Source: Caballeronia udeis (lineage in GTDB: Bacteria > Pseudomonadota > Gammaproteobacteria > Burkholderiales > Burkholderiaceae). From it: a DNA stretch of 64,000 nt. The notes below the pieces were generated by a model. It saw only the letters and a program-made list of their open reading frames with translations. It had not been told where the DNA came from and did not search any database. Of the stretch, positions 44,591 through 54,295 are shown in pieces. The position numbers and the translations under genes are program-made. Numbering within the stretch: position 1 is the stretch's first letter; the number at the start of each line of letters is the position of its first letter. Where the stretch lies: assembly GCF_001544555.2 (NCBI RefSeq), contig NZ_FCOK02000003.1:124001-188000 (forward strand), given 5' to 3'.

Positions 44591-45237
44591 GCATCGCCAT
44601 TCCTGAAATCTACGTCAGCACAGATGTCGAAGCTGATGGCCCCATCCCCGGCCCGCATTCCATGCTGAGTTTTGCGTCGGCGGCCTACACGGAACACAAG
44701 GAACTGATCGGCACGTTCTCAGCCAATCTCGAGACACTGGAAGGCGCGGCGCCTCACCCTATTCAAGCCGCGTGGTGGAAAACCCAGCCCGAGGCGTGGG
44801 CCGCATGCCGGACCGACTTGCAGCAACCGCTCACCGCCTTGCGGGCGTACGTGGAATGGGTCGAGGCATTGCCCGGCAAGCCGGTGTTCGTCGCCTATCC
44901 GGCCGGTTTCGACTTCACCTACATGTTCTGGTACATGATGCGTTTCGCTGAACGCTGTCCGTTCTCATGGTCGGCGCTCGACATCAAGACGCTGGCGTTC
45001 GCGCTGACCGACCTGCCCTACCGGAAGGCGATCAAACCGCGTTTGCCGAAACACTGGTTCGACGAACTCCCGCATACGCACGTCGCGCTCGATGACGCCG
45101 TTGAACAAGGTGCTCTTTTCTGCAACATGCTGGCCGAATTGCGGACTCAACGGGCGCTTCTGGCGTCGCTGAAAGCAACTGGCGAAACGTCGGACGACAA
45201 AGACATCGAAGGACAAAACGCGCAGTCTGGGCGCTGA
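44587..45237 (+). CDS. DEDD-family 3'-5' exonuclease-like protein
   Basis: A 216-aa protein with [12 protein letters not shown] (D-x-E, motif I), [11 protein letters not shown] (motif II-like) and [11 protein letters not shown] (motif III, H-x-A-x-x-D) of DEDDh exonucleases. It lacks clear DnaQ accessory features. Translationally coupled to the MBL-fold gene. Nucleic acid target unknown. Confidence 0.75.
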   Translation: MSIAIPEIYVSTDVEADGPIPGPHSMLSFASAAYTEHKELIGTFSANLETLEGAAPHPIQAAWWKTQPEAWAACRTDLQQPLTALRAYVEWVEALPGKPVFVAYPAGFDFTYMFWYMMRFAERCPFSWSALDIKTLAFALTDLPYRKAIKPRLPKHWFDELPHTHVALDDAVEQGALFCNMLAELRTQRALLASLKATGETSDDKDIEGQNAQSGR

Positions 45238-45331
45238 GTTAGGCAATATTGCTCACCGCAGGCGTTTGACATTGCGCTTCTTTTCCGCCGCCTCTACTAT
45301 TGGAGTTGGTAGCGACCGAAAGGAGGCGCAG

Positions 45332-45790
45332 TTGACTCTCGACACGTTTTCACAAAAAATCCTGCGGCTTCTGCAACTGGACGCCCGCCGTTCGGTTCAG
45401 GAGATATCCGACCAGGTCGGGCTGTCGAGCACTCCGTGCTGGCGGCGTATCAAGGACATGGAGCAGTCCGGGGTGATCCAGCGCTACACCGCGTTGCTCG
45501 ATCGGGAAAAACTCGGGTTGCATGTCTGCGCGCTCGCTCATATTCATCTCACCCGTCACACAGAAGGCGGCGTCGAGCAATTCGAACGCGAGATCACCAC
45601 GTGCCCGGAAGTAACGGAATGCTATAGCACCACGGGCGAGGCGGATTACATCCTGAAAATTGTCGCCCCGGATATCAAGTCCTACGACGCCTTTCTACAC
45701 GACCGCATCTTCAAGATTCCGGCAGTCGCACAAGTCCGGACCAGCGTGGTCCTGCGCGAAATCAAATTCGATACGCAATTGCCGCTTTAA
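45332..45790 (+). CDS. Lrp/AsnC-family transcriptional regulator
   Basis: A 152-aa protein from TTG 45332, which is preceded by AGGAGG at ideal spacing, unlike the longer frame from 45266. HTH VQEISDQVGLSSTPCWRRI at residues ~20-40 and a C-terminal RAM (ligand-binding) domain with VTECYSTTGEADYILKIV. Lrp proteins sense amino acids as octamers. Target genes unknown. Confidence 0.92.
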   Translation: MTLDTFSQKILRLLQLDARRSVQEISDQVGLSSTPCWRRIKDMEQSGVIQRYTALLDREKLGLHVCALAHIHLTRHTEGGVEQFEREITTCPEVTECYSTTGEADYILKIVAPDIKSYDAFLHDRIFKIPAVAQVRTSVVLREIKFDTQLPL

Positions 45791-45821
45791 GATAGCTTTC
45801 AAATACATGAATATTGACGTT

Positions 45822-47036
45822 TTAATCAGGGCGTGAAACGGCAGTCGATTCAGCAATGACCATGTGCGGCCCATTTCTTACAGTTCGTGCAAACCGAATC
45901 TCGCGCGCCCCGAGTTTTCGCTTGAGCGCGTCAAAATCGCCGGGTTCCAGACTGGCCAGTTGATCGTCGCTTAAGTCTGCGGGAAGCGTCACGTCGATAT
46001 CGAAGCCACTGCTCAGATAATGCAGGTTCAGCGCGTTGTACGTGAGACCATGAGCTCCGAATACGGCGCTTACGGCATCGCTGACATCCGAGCGCGTCGG
46101 CATTCTGCCCGGCGGCGGGTTGATTTCATCATTTTCCGGATCGACGTGAATCAACGCGTCGACGACATGAGTATTCGTCAACAAGCGCGCTCGCGCCGAT
46201 TCCGCAATGTAATGACCCTCTGAAACTGAAATGAGGGGATCGACGAGAATATGCGCGTCGACAATGGCGAGATCTCCCATTTTCCGGGTACGCAATTCAT
46301 GCACGTCGCGAACACCCGGCGTGCTGGTCAACAGCATGCGTAACTTATCCGTTTCGGCAAGATCCAGCGCGCGATCGGACAAATCCTGCAGCGCATCCCA
46401 TCCGAAAGTCCAACCCATCCTTGCCAACATAAATCCGACAATGGCGGCCGCGATAGGGTCCAGCAAACGCCAACCGGCCATACTCCCAATAATACCGATA
46501 GCAACGACCAGCGACGACGCCGCGTCAGAACGTGCGTGCCACGCATTTGCGATCAGGAGTGCCGATCTCACGCGTTCGGCAGCGCGGAGCATATAGCGAA
46601 ACAATAACTCCTTGGAAATCAAAACGATCACCGCAACTATCAGCGCACTGGCGTGAACCTCCGGGATGTCTTGAATATTGGTAATACGTTCACCCGCTCG
46701 CCATAACATCCCCACGCCGACAGCTATTAAAAGCGCGCCGAGAAATAATGAAGCGACCGTTTCATAACGACTGTGGCCGTAGTTGTGATCGCTGTCAGGG
46801 GCGGCGTCGCTATGCCGATTGGCCAGGAGAACGATGAAGTCCGAGACCAGATCGGACAGTGAATGAACGCCATCGGCAATCAAGGCCTGGGAATGCGCGA
46901 ACACGCCGACGACAATCTGCGCTGCCATCAGCACAGAGTTCACCGCGATGCTCGCGAAAGTTGTTTTGCGGGCTACATCCTGCTTTTCTGCGGTGCGCGC
47001 TGTTGATAGCGACATGTCATCACTCGAAGTCATCAT
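45822..47036 (-). CDS. Cation diffusion facilitator family transporter
   Basis: A 404-aa inner-membrane antiporter for divalent metals (Zn, Fe, Co, Mn). Six TM segments in the first ~230 residues include the metal site LIADGVHSLSDLVSDF (HSxxD) and ANAWHARSDAASSLVV (HxxxD). A cytoplasmic C-terminal domain (TPGVRDVHELRTRKMGDLAIVDAHILVDP) follows. It is ~100 aa longer than FieF because of a C-terminal extension (~310-404). Confidence 0.9.
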   Translation of the reverse strand: MMTSSDDMSLSTARTAEKQDVARKTTFASIAVNSVLMAAQIVVGVFAHSQALIADGVHSLSDLVSDFIVLLANRHSDAAPDSDHNYGHSRYETVASLFLGALLIAVGVGMLWRAGERITNIQDIPEVHASALIVAVIVLISKELLFRYMLRAAERVRSALLIANAWHARSDAASSLVVAIGIIGSMAGWRLLDPIAAAIVGFMLARMGWTFGWDALQDLSDRALDLAETDKLRMLLTSTPGVRDVHELRTRKMGDLAIVDAHILVDPLISVSEGHYIAESARARLLTNTHVVDALIHVDPENDEINPPPGRMPTRSDVSDAVSAVFGAHGLTYNALNLHYLSSGFDIDVTLPADLSDDQLASLEPGDFDALKRKLGAREIRFARTVRNGPHMVIAESTAVSRPD

Positions 47037-47218
47037 GTGACGAATTTTACCAAGCCGCCGTGTACCGCATTCACTTAAAAACTAAAAAATCCTATAAAAA
47101 TCATTCATTTAACTTAAACACGACGCGTTCTCAGTTGTGTCTTGAATATCATCACAATGCCGTGCGGCAGGCTGGTTTCAATCGTGCCGGCTATCGGCGC
47201 GCAGACGCGGAGGCACAA

Positions 47219-47251
47219 AAAAAGCCGCACCGTTTAATGGTGCGGCTTTTT
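47219..47251 (-). terminator. Terminator of the H-NS-family gene
   Basis: AAAAAGCCGCACC-GTTTAAT-GGTGCGGCTTTTT, a 13-bp stem, ends 14 bp after the H-NS gene stop on the minus strand. Confidence 0.88.
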
Positions 47252-47265
47252 CAAACAATCCGATC

Positions 47266-47571
47266 TCACTTCTGGATCAGGAAGCTGTCGCGCTCTTGAC
47301 CCGCAATCCATTTCGGCGGCTTGCCGCGGCCCGACCACGTGCTGCCGCTGTCCGGGTCACGATACTTCGGTGCAACGCCCGCACGCGGACGCGTGGCATT
47401 TTTCAGATTTTTACCGCCGCGGCCACCTGCCAATTCAGCAAGCGTGATGCCGTAGTCGGCCATCTTCTGCTTGATTTCATTGAGAACTTCGGCGTATTCC
47501 CGCGACTTCGCTTCTTCAATCTGTCGTTCGAGATTTTCGCGCTGCGCGAGAAGTTCCTTGTAAGACGGCAT
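47266..47571 (-). CDS. H-NS-family histone-like nucleoid protein
   Basis: A 101-aa protein: an N-terminal oligomerising coiled coil (YKELLAQRENLERQIEEAKSREYAEV) and a C-terminal H-NS domain with YRDPDSGSTWSGRGKPPKWI, the AT-hook-like DNA-binding loop. Single-domain Burkholderia-type members of this size are usual. It probably silences AT-rich foreign DNA, possibly including the low-GC island to the left. Confidence 0.95.
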   Translation of the reverse strand: MPSYKELLAQRENLERQIEEAKSREYAEVLNEIKQKMADYGITLAELAGGRGGKNLKNATRPRAGVAPKYRDPDSGSTWSGRGKPPKWIAGQERDSFLIQK

Positions 47572-47687
47572 GATGATTTCCTTTGTGGTTTGCAGTGTAC
47601 GAGTCGTCGCCCGTTCCGGTTATAACATAAAGCCTCTCAATAGATCGCAGATTAACACAACCAGGATTTTGCGCACGCTTCTACACT

Positions 47688-47703
47688 ATCGATTTAAATC
47701 GAT
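47688..47703. promoter_or_regulatory. Perfect 16-bp palindrome upstream of the H-NS gene
   Basis: ATCGATTTAAATCGAT is a perfect palindrome ~117 bp upstream of the H-NS-family start, in an AT-richer intergenic region. It could be an autoregulatory or unrelated repressor site; no other evidence. Confidence 0.3.
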
Positions 47704-47945
47704 TGAGTCGAACGGGCGTCCGTAACAATTGGTGTGATTCGATGAATCGTTGCCGAAACTCCGCATTCATCTTACTTACACCGTTAAATTAACCAGCAAG
47801 GTCTTTCATGAAATGAAAATAACCCGAAACATATCGGTTAAACCTTCCATCCCGTGCGAGTTTGCCCAAAATGCTTCATTGCCGTAACGCCATCTTGTAA
47901 TTTATTGACATAAAGACACCATTGAGCGATTGCAAGTTCAGACAA

Positions 47946-48635
47946 TCACCTATGCCGTTCAATACAATCGATCAACGCGGCATTCAGCTCCGCGCGAGTT
48001 TGTTTCGGTTTATCGAAGGTGAAACGATTGCGCGTTCCGGGAGTCCGCAGGTCGCAACCATATTTGTCGATACCCATTAGTTCGAGTCCCGCCGGTCGCG
48101 CGGGAGAATCGGCAAATAATTCCAGGAGCCGAAGCTCATTCTGCTCGGATAACGGTTCGAGTGGATCGAGCGCCGTCGCATCCAGCCAGCCCATTGCGCC
48201 AAAGCCGCCTATATAACGCATGCGTTCGAGCGACATGATCCAAAACGTGAAGTCGCCCAATTCGAGATAACGGGCCGCATCCGGGTGATATCGGAGATAA
48301 CGGCGCGCCAGTTCATCGACGGATTCAGGCGGCGCCGGAGAAAACGAGCCGAGCATCGTAAGACGCTGGCCTTCGAGAATAGCGTCGCCGCCCGAATGGG
48401 TAATCAGAAAACCCGCGCGCGGGTCGAGTTGCAGATTGCGCGTGTGCTCCGCCAGATGGCTAATGAGCACCATTGGCACATGGCGGGCGGTCGGCGCGAA
48501 CGGTAATGCCGTGGGGTAAGGAAAACCGCGCGGCTCACGCGAGTGTGTGGCAAGCGTGCCGTGCGGCACTTGATGCAATAGATGCAACGGAGCATGCGAC
48601 GGGATATTCAAAGCGGACCTCACGAGAGAACTCAT
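47946..48635 (-). CDS. HugZ/PNPOx-like flavin- or heme-binding protein
   Basis: A 229-aa protein of the pyridoxamine-5'-phosphate-oxidase-like split-barrel fold. N-terminal LHQVPHGTLATHS-x-x-PRGFPYPTALPFAP, LISHLAEHTRNLQLDPRAGFLI, and RYLELGDFTFWIMSLERMRYIGGFGAMGWL resemble HugZ-like heme-utilisation proteins. The catalytic role (heme degradation versus flavin binding) is undetermined. ATG 48635 (or GTG 48638) start. Confidence 0.72.
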   Translation of the reverse strand: MSSLVRSALNIPSHAPLHLLHQVPHGTLATHSREPRGFPYPTALPFAPTARHVPMVLISHLAEHTRNLQLDPRAGFLITHSGGDAILEGQRLTMLGSFSPAPPESVDELARRYLRYHPDAARYLELGDFTFWIMSLERMRYIGGFGAMGWLDATALDPLEPLSEQNELRLLELFADSPARPAGLELMGIDKYGCDLRTPGTRNRFTFDKPKQTRAELNAALIDCIERHR

Positions 48636-48802
48636 CACTGGAACTCACCAGCGGTCATACGAACGGGCCAGTATGAAAAGTGGGCGCCCTTTACGATCTT
48701 AAAGCACTAAAACCAGGTCCGTCCGCAACCCGATAGAATTGAAAGCTTCCTCGGCCGCCGGAAGAACCGGCCGTCAAAACAGAAGCGAAGAGAGCGATTC
48801 CC

Positions 48803-50026
48803 GTGTCCGAATCCGTTTCAGGTGCCCGCGCCGTTGGGCACGACACCCCGAACGCCGTGCATCGGCGGCTTCCCGCGGCAAAACGCGAGCGAGCGCGCTA
48901 CGCGACGATGGCCGTGTTTTTCATCGCAGGGATGCTGTATGCCTCCTGGGGTGTGCACGTGCCCACGGTGCGCGACAAATTTCACCTGAGCCCCGGATCG
49001 CTCTCCATTGCGCTCCTGGCGGTTGCCGCCGGCTCGATCGTCGCCATGCTCACCAACGGTCCGTGGATCGCGCGTGTCGGCACTCGCCGCGCGTGCCTTG
49101 CCGGTGGTATCGGCATGACGATCTGCGGCGCGCTGATCCTGGTTGCGCCCTTCTACTGGATGCTGCTGGTCGTGCTGGCGCTGTTCGGTTTCAGCATGGC
49201 CACACTCGATGTCGCGATGAACGCGGAAGCCAGCGCCGTTGAAGAAGCGCTCGAGCGGCCGATCATGTCGTCGCTGCACGGCATGTTCAGCGTCGGCGGC
49301 ATGTCCGGTGCAGCAGCCGGCGGCGCGCTGCTCGCGCACGGCATGCCGCCGGAGGCGCATCTTGCGCTGGCGTCGGTGGTGAGCCTGATCGTGCTGCTGG
49401 TGTCCGTACCCGCCGTGCTGCCGCACGTCCCTCACGCAGACAATGTGCATGGCAGGTCTTCATCGAACCGTTGGCGCTCCGGGGCGTTGTGGGCGCTCGG
49501 CGGCATGGCGTTGGTCGCGTTGATCGCCGAAGGGGCCATGTACGACTGGGCAACCGTCTACATGCGCGACGTTGTGCTTGCCACGCCCGCGCTATCCAGC
49601 GCGGCCTACGCGGCGTTCACCGGCGGCATGGCGGCCGGACGTTTTGGCGGTGATGCGGTGCGCGCCCGCTTCGGCGCGCCCCAGCTCATCTTCGCGAGCG
49701 CGGCGCTGGCATTTATCGGCATGGTGGCGGCGCTGTTGCTGCCCAACGCGGTCGTCACGCTCGCGGGGTTCACGCTGATGGGGCTCGGACTCGCGAACAT
49801 GATGCCGGTGCTATTCGCCGCTGCGGCGCGTGTGAAGGGCGTGAGCCCGGCTGAAGGGCTGGCGCAGGTCGCAGGGCTGGCTTACTTCGGCCTGCTGTTC
49901 GGGCCGGTACTGATAGGCGGCGTGGCGCAATTGAGCACCTTGCCGATAGGGTTGTCGGTGGTCGCCGCCTGTGCAGCGCTGATTGCGCTCGCAGGGCCGA
50001 GAATCATGAAGAAGTTGAAGCTGTGA
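48803..50026 (+). CDS. MFS transporter (YbjJ-like)
   Basis: A 407-aa inner-membrane carrier with twelve predicted hydrophobic helices; conserved pieces MLYASWGVHVPTVRD, GTRRACLAGG and GRFGGDAVRARFGAP (MFS motif A variants). It begins GTG 48803. The substrate is unknown; fold resembles YbjJ-type MFS. A strong terminator follows. Confidence 0.85.
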   Translation: MSESVSGARAVGHDTPNAVHRRLPAAKRERARYATMAVFFIAGMLYASWGVHVPTVRDKFHLSPGSLSIALLAVAAGSIVAMLTNGPWIARVGTRRACLAGGIGMTICGALILVAPFYWMLLVVLALFGFSMATLDVAMNAEASAVEEALERPIMSSLHGMFSVGGMSGAAAGGALLAHGMPPEAHLALASVVSLIVLLVSVPAVLPHVPHADNVHGRSSSNRWRSGALWALGGMALVALIAEGAMYDWATVYMRDVVLATPALSSAAYAAFTGGMAAGRFGGDAVRARFGAPQLIFASAALAFIGMVAALLLPNAVVTLAGFTLMGLGLANMMPVLFAAAARVKGVSPAEGLAQVAGLAYFGLLFGPVLIGGVAQLSTLPIGLSVVAACAALIALAGPRIMKKLKL

Positions 50027-50070
50027 ACGGACCACGAGCGCCAATCATCGCTCGCCAAACCGCCAGATGA

Positions 50071-50104
50071 AAAAAACGCGCTGACCGAAATCAGCGCGTT
50101 TTTT
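50071..50104. terminator. Bidirectional terminator between the MFS and ABC binding-protein genes
   Basis: AAAAAACGCGCTGA-CCGAAA-TCAGCGCGTTTTTT, a perfect 14-bp stem with A/T-tract arms, ends both convergent genes. Confidence 0.93.
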
Positions 50105-50181
50105 AAGAATGAAGATCATCGGGGGCGGTCTTCATCGAGACATCGATGACATCGAAGCTCGACCAGGACCGCCGGCGATAA

Positions 50182-51327
50182 TTACATCTTGACCACGTCC
50201 AGCAGCGTCTTCTTGCCTGCCTTGTAGTTGTACAGCGAGATCACGCCGTGCTTCAGGTCGCCCTTCGAGTCGAAGGTCGTTTCGCCGATCACACCCTTGT
50301 AATCCGTATTCGGCATAGCTGCCAGAATCTTCGCCGGATCGGTGGAATTGGCGCGCTTCATCGCATCGACAATGATGTACACCGCGTCATACGTGAACGG
50401 AGCGTAGATCTGGATCGGCTGGCCGAAACGCTTCTGGAACTTGGCCGCGAACGCCGCGCCGCCTTCCATCTTTTCCAGCGCCATGCCGGCTTCCGAGCAG
50501 ACGATATTGTCGGTTGCATCGCCAGCAAGAGTCGACAGCTGGTCGGTACAAACACCGTCGCCCGCCAGTACCTTGGCACGCAGACCGAGTTGCTTGGCTT
50601 GCTTGGCGAACGGGCCGCCGGTTGCGTCCATGCCGCCGAACATCACAGCGTCAGGATTTTCGCCCTTGATCTTCGTCAAGATTGCGCGGAAGTCGACAGC
50701 CTTGTCGTTGGTCGCATCATGCGACATCACGTTCATGCCGAGCGACTTGGCAGTCTTTTCGAACTCGTTCGCGAGACCCTGGCCGTAAGCGGTCGAGTCG
50801 TCGACAATCGCGACGCTCTTCAGCTTCAGCTCCTTGGAGGCATAGTTAGCCAGTGCCGGACCTTGTTGTGCATCGGTCGCGACAACGCGGTACGTCGTCT
50901 TGAAGCCTTGTTGCGTGTACACCGGGTTCGTTGCCGACGGCGAAATCTGCACGATGCCCGCATCGCTGTAGATCTTCGAAGCCGGGATCGAGGTCCCCGA
51001 ATTCAAGTGGCCAACCACGGCGACGACTTTATCGTCGACCAGTTTCTGCGCCACTTGAGTAGCCGTACGCGGGTCAGCTGCGTCATCTTGCGCGTCGAGT
51101 TGAAGCGTGACCTTCTGGCCGCCGATCGTCAGACCCTTGGCATTGATTTCTTCAACTGCGAGGCGCGCGCCGTTTTCGTTGTCCTTGCCCAAGTGGGCAA
51201 TACCACCGGTCAACGGTGCAACGTGACCGATCTTGACGACCTCGTCGGCCGTAGCGGTTGTTGCCATCGAGGCGAACAATAGCGCTGCAGCGCTGATAGG
51301 CAACAGTTTGTGAAGCTTGGTGTTCAT
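50182..51327 (-). CDS. Branched-chain amino acid ABC transporter substrate-binding protein
   Basis: A 381-aa LivJ/LivK-type periplasmic binding protein from ATG 51327. Signal peptide cleaved at TATADEV. Two-lobe fold: VKIGHVAPLTGGIAHLGKDNENGARLAVEEIN, then GHLNSGTSIPASKIYSDAGIVQISPSATNP and DAVMFGGMDATGG. It probably binds leucine or related amino acids; the membrane/ATPase genes are not adjacent, so it works with a transporter elsewhere. Confidence 0.9.
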   Translation of the reverse strand: MNTKLHKLLPISAAALLFASMATTATADEVVKIGHVAPLTGGIAHLGKDNENGARLAVEEINAKGLTIGGQKVTLQLDAQDDAADPRTATQVAQKLVDDKVVAVVGHLNSGTSIPASKIYSDAGIVQISPSATNPVYTQQGFKTTYRVVATDAQQGPALANYASKELKLKSVAIVDDSTAYGQGLANEFEKTAKSLGMNVMSHDATNDKAVDFRAILTKIKGENPDAVMFGGMDATGGPFAKQAKQLGLRAKVLAGDGVCTDQLSTLAGDATDNIVCSEAGMALEKMEGGAAFAAKFQKRFGQPIQIYAPFTYDAVYIIVDAMKRANSTDPAKILAAMPNTDYKGVIGETTFDSKGDLKHGVISLYNYKAGKKTLLDVVKM

Positions 51328-52013
51328 GTAAGTCTCCAGTTTCGGTCCCAAAAACAACGGTGTCGCCCTGTGCTCCGTCTTCGTCACGTTTCGCTCAGCC
51401 CCGTGGACGACCACGCCGGATGCATCGTCATGCACTTGGCTCGTACTTCCGCAAGCCGTTTTTGACGACCAGCATCCGTACTGCGCGCAAGTGTAGGGTT
51501 GTCAAATTAATTTGGGGAAGTTTTTTAAGATACTGGTGCGACTACTAATAAGAGATGTGTTGAGAAGCCATTGAAAGTGTGCTGGTGCGGTGCGCAAAGG
51601 TCCTGTTCATGCGGTTCTTCAGCAGATTGGCAGACTTCCCCAAGTGACCGTGCGCGGTATTCTAGAGGCAACTCTTTAGTTTTACCCGGCCATGCCGTTA
51701 TTATCCGGCCCGCTTGTTTCAAGTCAATTGCGCGGGTTAAGAAATCGGATAAGGACTCAGATAAGCACTGGGGTTAGCACTATTAACTAGTCGTCGCTTC
51801 AAGGCCTCGCGGCATGCGGCAACACGGCGGGTGAAAGTTGCGGAAACGCCCGTAAAAACGCGCCGCCGCGTGCACGGCCTACAGCCGCTTTACAGCCGGT
51901 GCCCTTGCCAGCAAGGCCGTTCGAATGGTGGCAAACTGTCCGGCTGCAATTCGCCCCCTATCGTCCCCCATCATTTCGCCCCCAACATTCAGGCATCAGC
52001 CAGGAGTTTCATC
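51328..52013. other. 0.69-kb divergent intergenic region
   Basis: Regulatory space between the amino-acid binding protein and the dienelactone hydrolase. Short frames inside are not supported. I see no specific element in it. Confidence 0.5.
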
Positions 52014-52709
52014 ATGACCGTGACATCCCGCTGGATCGACATTCCCGCCAACGGCGACACCTTCCAGGGCTATCTCGCGTTGCCCAAAGCCGGCAAAGGC
52101 CCGGGCGTCGTCATCATCCAGGAAATATTCGGCGTGAACTCGCATATCCGCGCCGTGGCCGACCAGTACGCGGCCGATGGTTACGTCGCGCTCGCACCGG
52201 ACATTTTCTGGCGCGTCCAGCCGCGCGTCGAGCTTGGCTATGACGGCGCGGACCGCGAGAAAGCAATGGAAATCTACGGCAAGCTCGACGTGGCGCACGC
52301 CGTCGCCGATGTCTCCGCCACCGCCGCTGCGCTGCGTTCGCTCCCGGAAGTCACGGGCAAGGTCGCGGCTGTCGGGTATTGCCTCGGCGGCCGGCTGGCC
52401 TATTTGTCGGCGGCGCAAGGTGCGTTCGATATCGCCGTGGCCTACTACGGCGGCGGTATCCAGAACGAACTCGACCTGGCCGACAAGATCAAGGTGCCGA
52501 TGCAGTTCCACTACGGCGCACTCGACGCCCACATTCCGTCCGCCGCGGTCGACTCCGTCAAGCAGCGCTTCGCGGGTAAGGACGCTCAGGTCCACGTGTA
52601 TCCGGGCGCCGATCACGGCTTCAATTGCACGGACCGCGCGTCGTACAATCAGGCGGCATCGGCACTGGCGCACGGACGCACGCTCACGTTCCTCGGCGAG
52701 CACCCGTAA
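52014..52709 (+). CDS. Dienelactone hydrolase family protein
   Basis: A 231-aa alpha/beta hydrolase from ATG 52014 (AGGAG upstream). Motifs: QEIFGVNSHIR (with E of the DLH active site), AVGYCLGGR (nucleophile Cys), YGALDAHIP (catalytic Asp) and PGADHGFNC (catalytic His). It hydrolyses dienelactones or similar esters, as in chloroaromatic degradation or carboxylic ester cleavage. Not part of an obvious catabolic operon. Confidence 0.9.
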   Translation: MTVTSRWIDIPANGDTFQGYLALPKAGKGPGVVIIQEIFGVNSHIRAVADQYAADGYVALAPDIFWRVQPRVELGYDGADREKAMEIYGKLDVAHAVADVSATAAALRSLPEVTGKVAAVGYCLGGRLAYLSAAQGAFDIAVAYYGGGIQNELDLADKIKVPMQFHYGALDAHIPSAAVDSVKQRFAGKDAQVHVYPGADHGFNCTDRASYNQAASALAHGRTLTFLGEHP

Positions 52710-52787
52710 CCCGGCGCACAACGCCGCGGACTGCGCGGTTGGCCGCCTGAGAAGACCGGACACAACCGCTTCAGAAAAGGGGGAACC

Positions 52788-54260
52788 GTGCAGTCCGAGT
52801 ATCTCGACTACGATGCGATCGGCCTGGCCGAGCTCGTGCGCAGTGGCCAGGTCAGCGCGCGGGAATTGATCGACACGGCGATCGCGCGCGCCGAAGCGGT
52901 TGATCCGGCGCTCAATGCGATTGTCCTGAAGGACTATCAGGCGGCGCGCGACCGTGCGAGCCGGGGCGGCCGCGATGGCTCCGGCACCCTCGGCGTTGGT
53001 CCGCTCGCGGGTGTTCCCTATCTCATCAAGGACCTGGGCGCGCCGGTCGCGGGTTTGCGCATGTCCATGGGATGCCGCCATTTCCAGCATTTCACGCCCA
53101 CTGAAGATTCGCTGATCGTCGCGCGCTCGAAGCAAGCCGGACTCAACATTTTCGGCAAGACCAACACGCCTGAAATCGGCCAGATGCCGTACACCGAACC
53201 GGAATTGTTCGGGCCAACGCGCAATCCGTGGGCACTCGACTACACCACGGGCGGTTCCAGCGGAGGAGCGGCCGCGGCCGTGGCGGGCGGCGTCGTCCCG
53301 CTGGCGCACGCGGCGGACGGCGGCGGATCGATCCGCATCCCGGCGTCGTGCTGCGGGCTCTTCGGCTACAAGCCATCCAACGATGTACAGCCACAACCGC
53401 TGCCCACTGCCGGCGATCTGGCGGTAGATCACGCCGTGTCGCGCAGCGTCCGCGACAGCGCCCTGCTGCTCGACCTCACCTCGTCGGGCAAGCCGGGCAT
53501 TTTCTTCCGTGCCGTTGCCGAGCCGTGCGCGCCGTTGCGCATCGGTTATATGGAGGAGCCGCAGCTCGCGGGGGCGTTATCGGCGGATGTAAAAGCCGCG
53601 CTGTACGACGCCGCCAAGCTCGCCGAATCGCTGGGTCATCGTGTGGAACCCGCGTCGTTTGGCCTCGACTTCAACGCCATTGCTCACGCGTTCCTCGTCA
53701 TGTGGTCGGTGCTGGCCGAAGACATTGTGCTGCACGCCGATCGCATCAGCGGTCAGAAACCAAAGCGCGCTGATTTCGAGATTGCATCGTGGGCGATGGC
53801 GCATATCGGCCGAACGATTGGCGAGCGCGATCTCCCGGCAGCGCTGGAGACCCAGCGTCAGGTCACCGCGCAGATGGCTGCGTTGATGACTCGGTATGAC
53901 GTGTTGTTGACACCAACGCTTGCTGCCGCGCCGTTCAAGATCGGCGCCAAGCAGCCAACGCAATTCGAGCGTTTCCAGATGCACGTTCTGTCGGCAATTC
54001 CCATTGAACCGCTGTTGCGGCGAATGCTGTCGGTTTCTGCCAAGAAGGCGTTCGACTGGGCGGGTTGCACGGAGCTTTTCAACTTTACCGGCCAGCCGGC
54101 CATGTCCGTGCCGCTTTACTGGAACGCCCGGGGTATGCCGATCGGCGTGCAGTTTGCCGGGCGGTTAAACGACGATGCCACCTTGTTCCGGCTGGCGGCG
54201 CAGCTGGAGGCCGCGAGGCCGTGGTTTGCCCGCCGTCCGGCGTTGATGACGGCGAGGTGA
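52788..54260 (+). CDS. Amidase signature family amidase
   Basis: A 490-aa amidase, GTG 52788 start with GGGGG before it. The Ser-cisSer-Lys triad is supported by VPYLIKDLG (Lys), [42 protein letters not shown] (the amidase signature with both serines). It hydrolyses aliphatic or aromatic amides; substrate unknown. It follows the dienelactone hydrolase by ~80 bp, perhaps as one transcript. Confidence 0.92.
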   Translation: MQSEYLDYDAIGLAELVRSGQVSARELIDTAIARAEAVDPALNAIVLKDYQAARDRASRGGRDGSGTLGVGPLAGVPYLIKDLGAPVAGLRMSMGCRHFQHFTPTEDSLIVARSKQAGLNIFGKTNTPEIGQMPYTEPELFGPTRNPWALDYTTGGSSGGAAAAVAGGVVPLAHAADGGGSIRIPASCCGLFGYKPSNDVQPQPLPTAGDLAVDHAVSRSVRDSALLLDLTSSGKPGIFFRAVAEPCAPLRIGYMEEPQLAGALSADVKAALYDAAKLAESLGHRVEPASFGLDFNAIAHAFLVMWSVLAEDIVLHADRISGQKPKRADFEIASWAMAHIGRTIGERDLPAALETQRQVTAQMAALMTRYDVLLTPTLAAAPFKIGAKQPTQFERFQMHVLSAIPIEPLLRRMLSVSAKKAFDWAGCTELFNFTGQPAMSVPLYWNARGMPIGVQFAGRLNDDATLFRLAAQLEAARPWFARRPALMTAR

Positions 54261-54295
54261 CGGTGGTGACGCGTAGCGCCCAGGCGAACGAAAAC

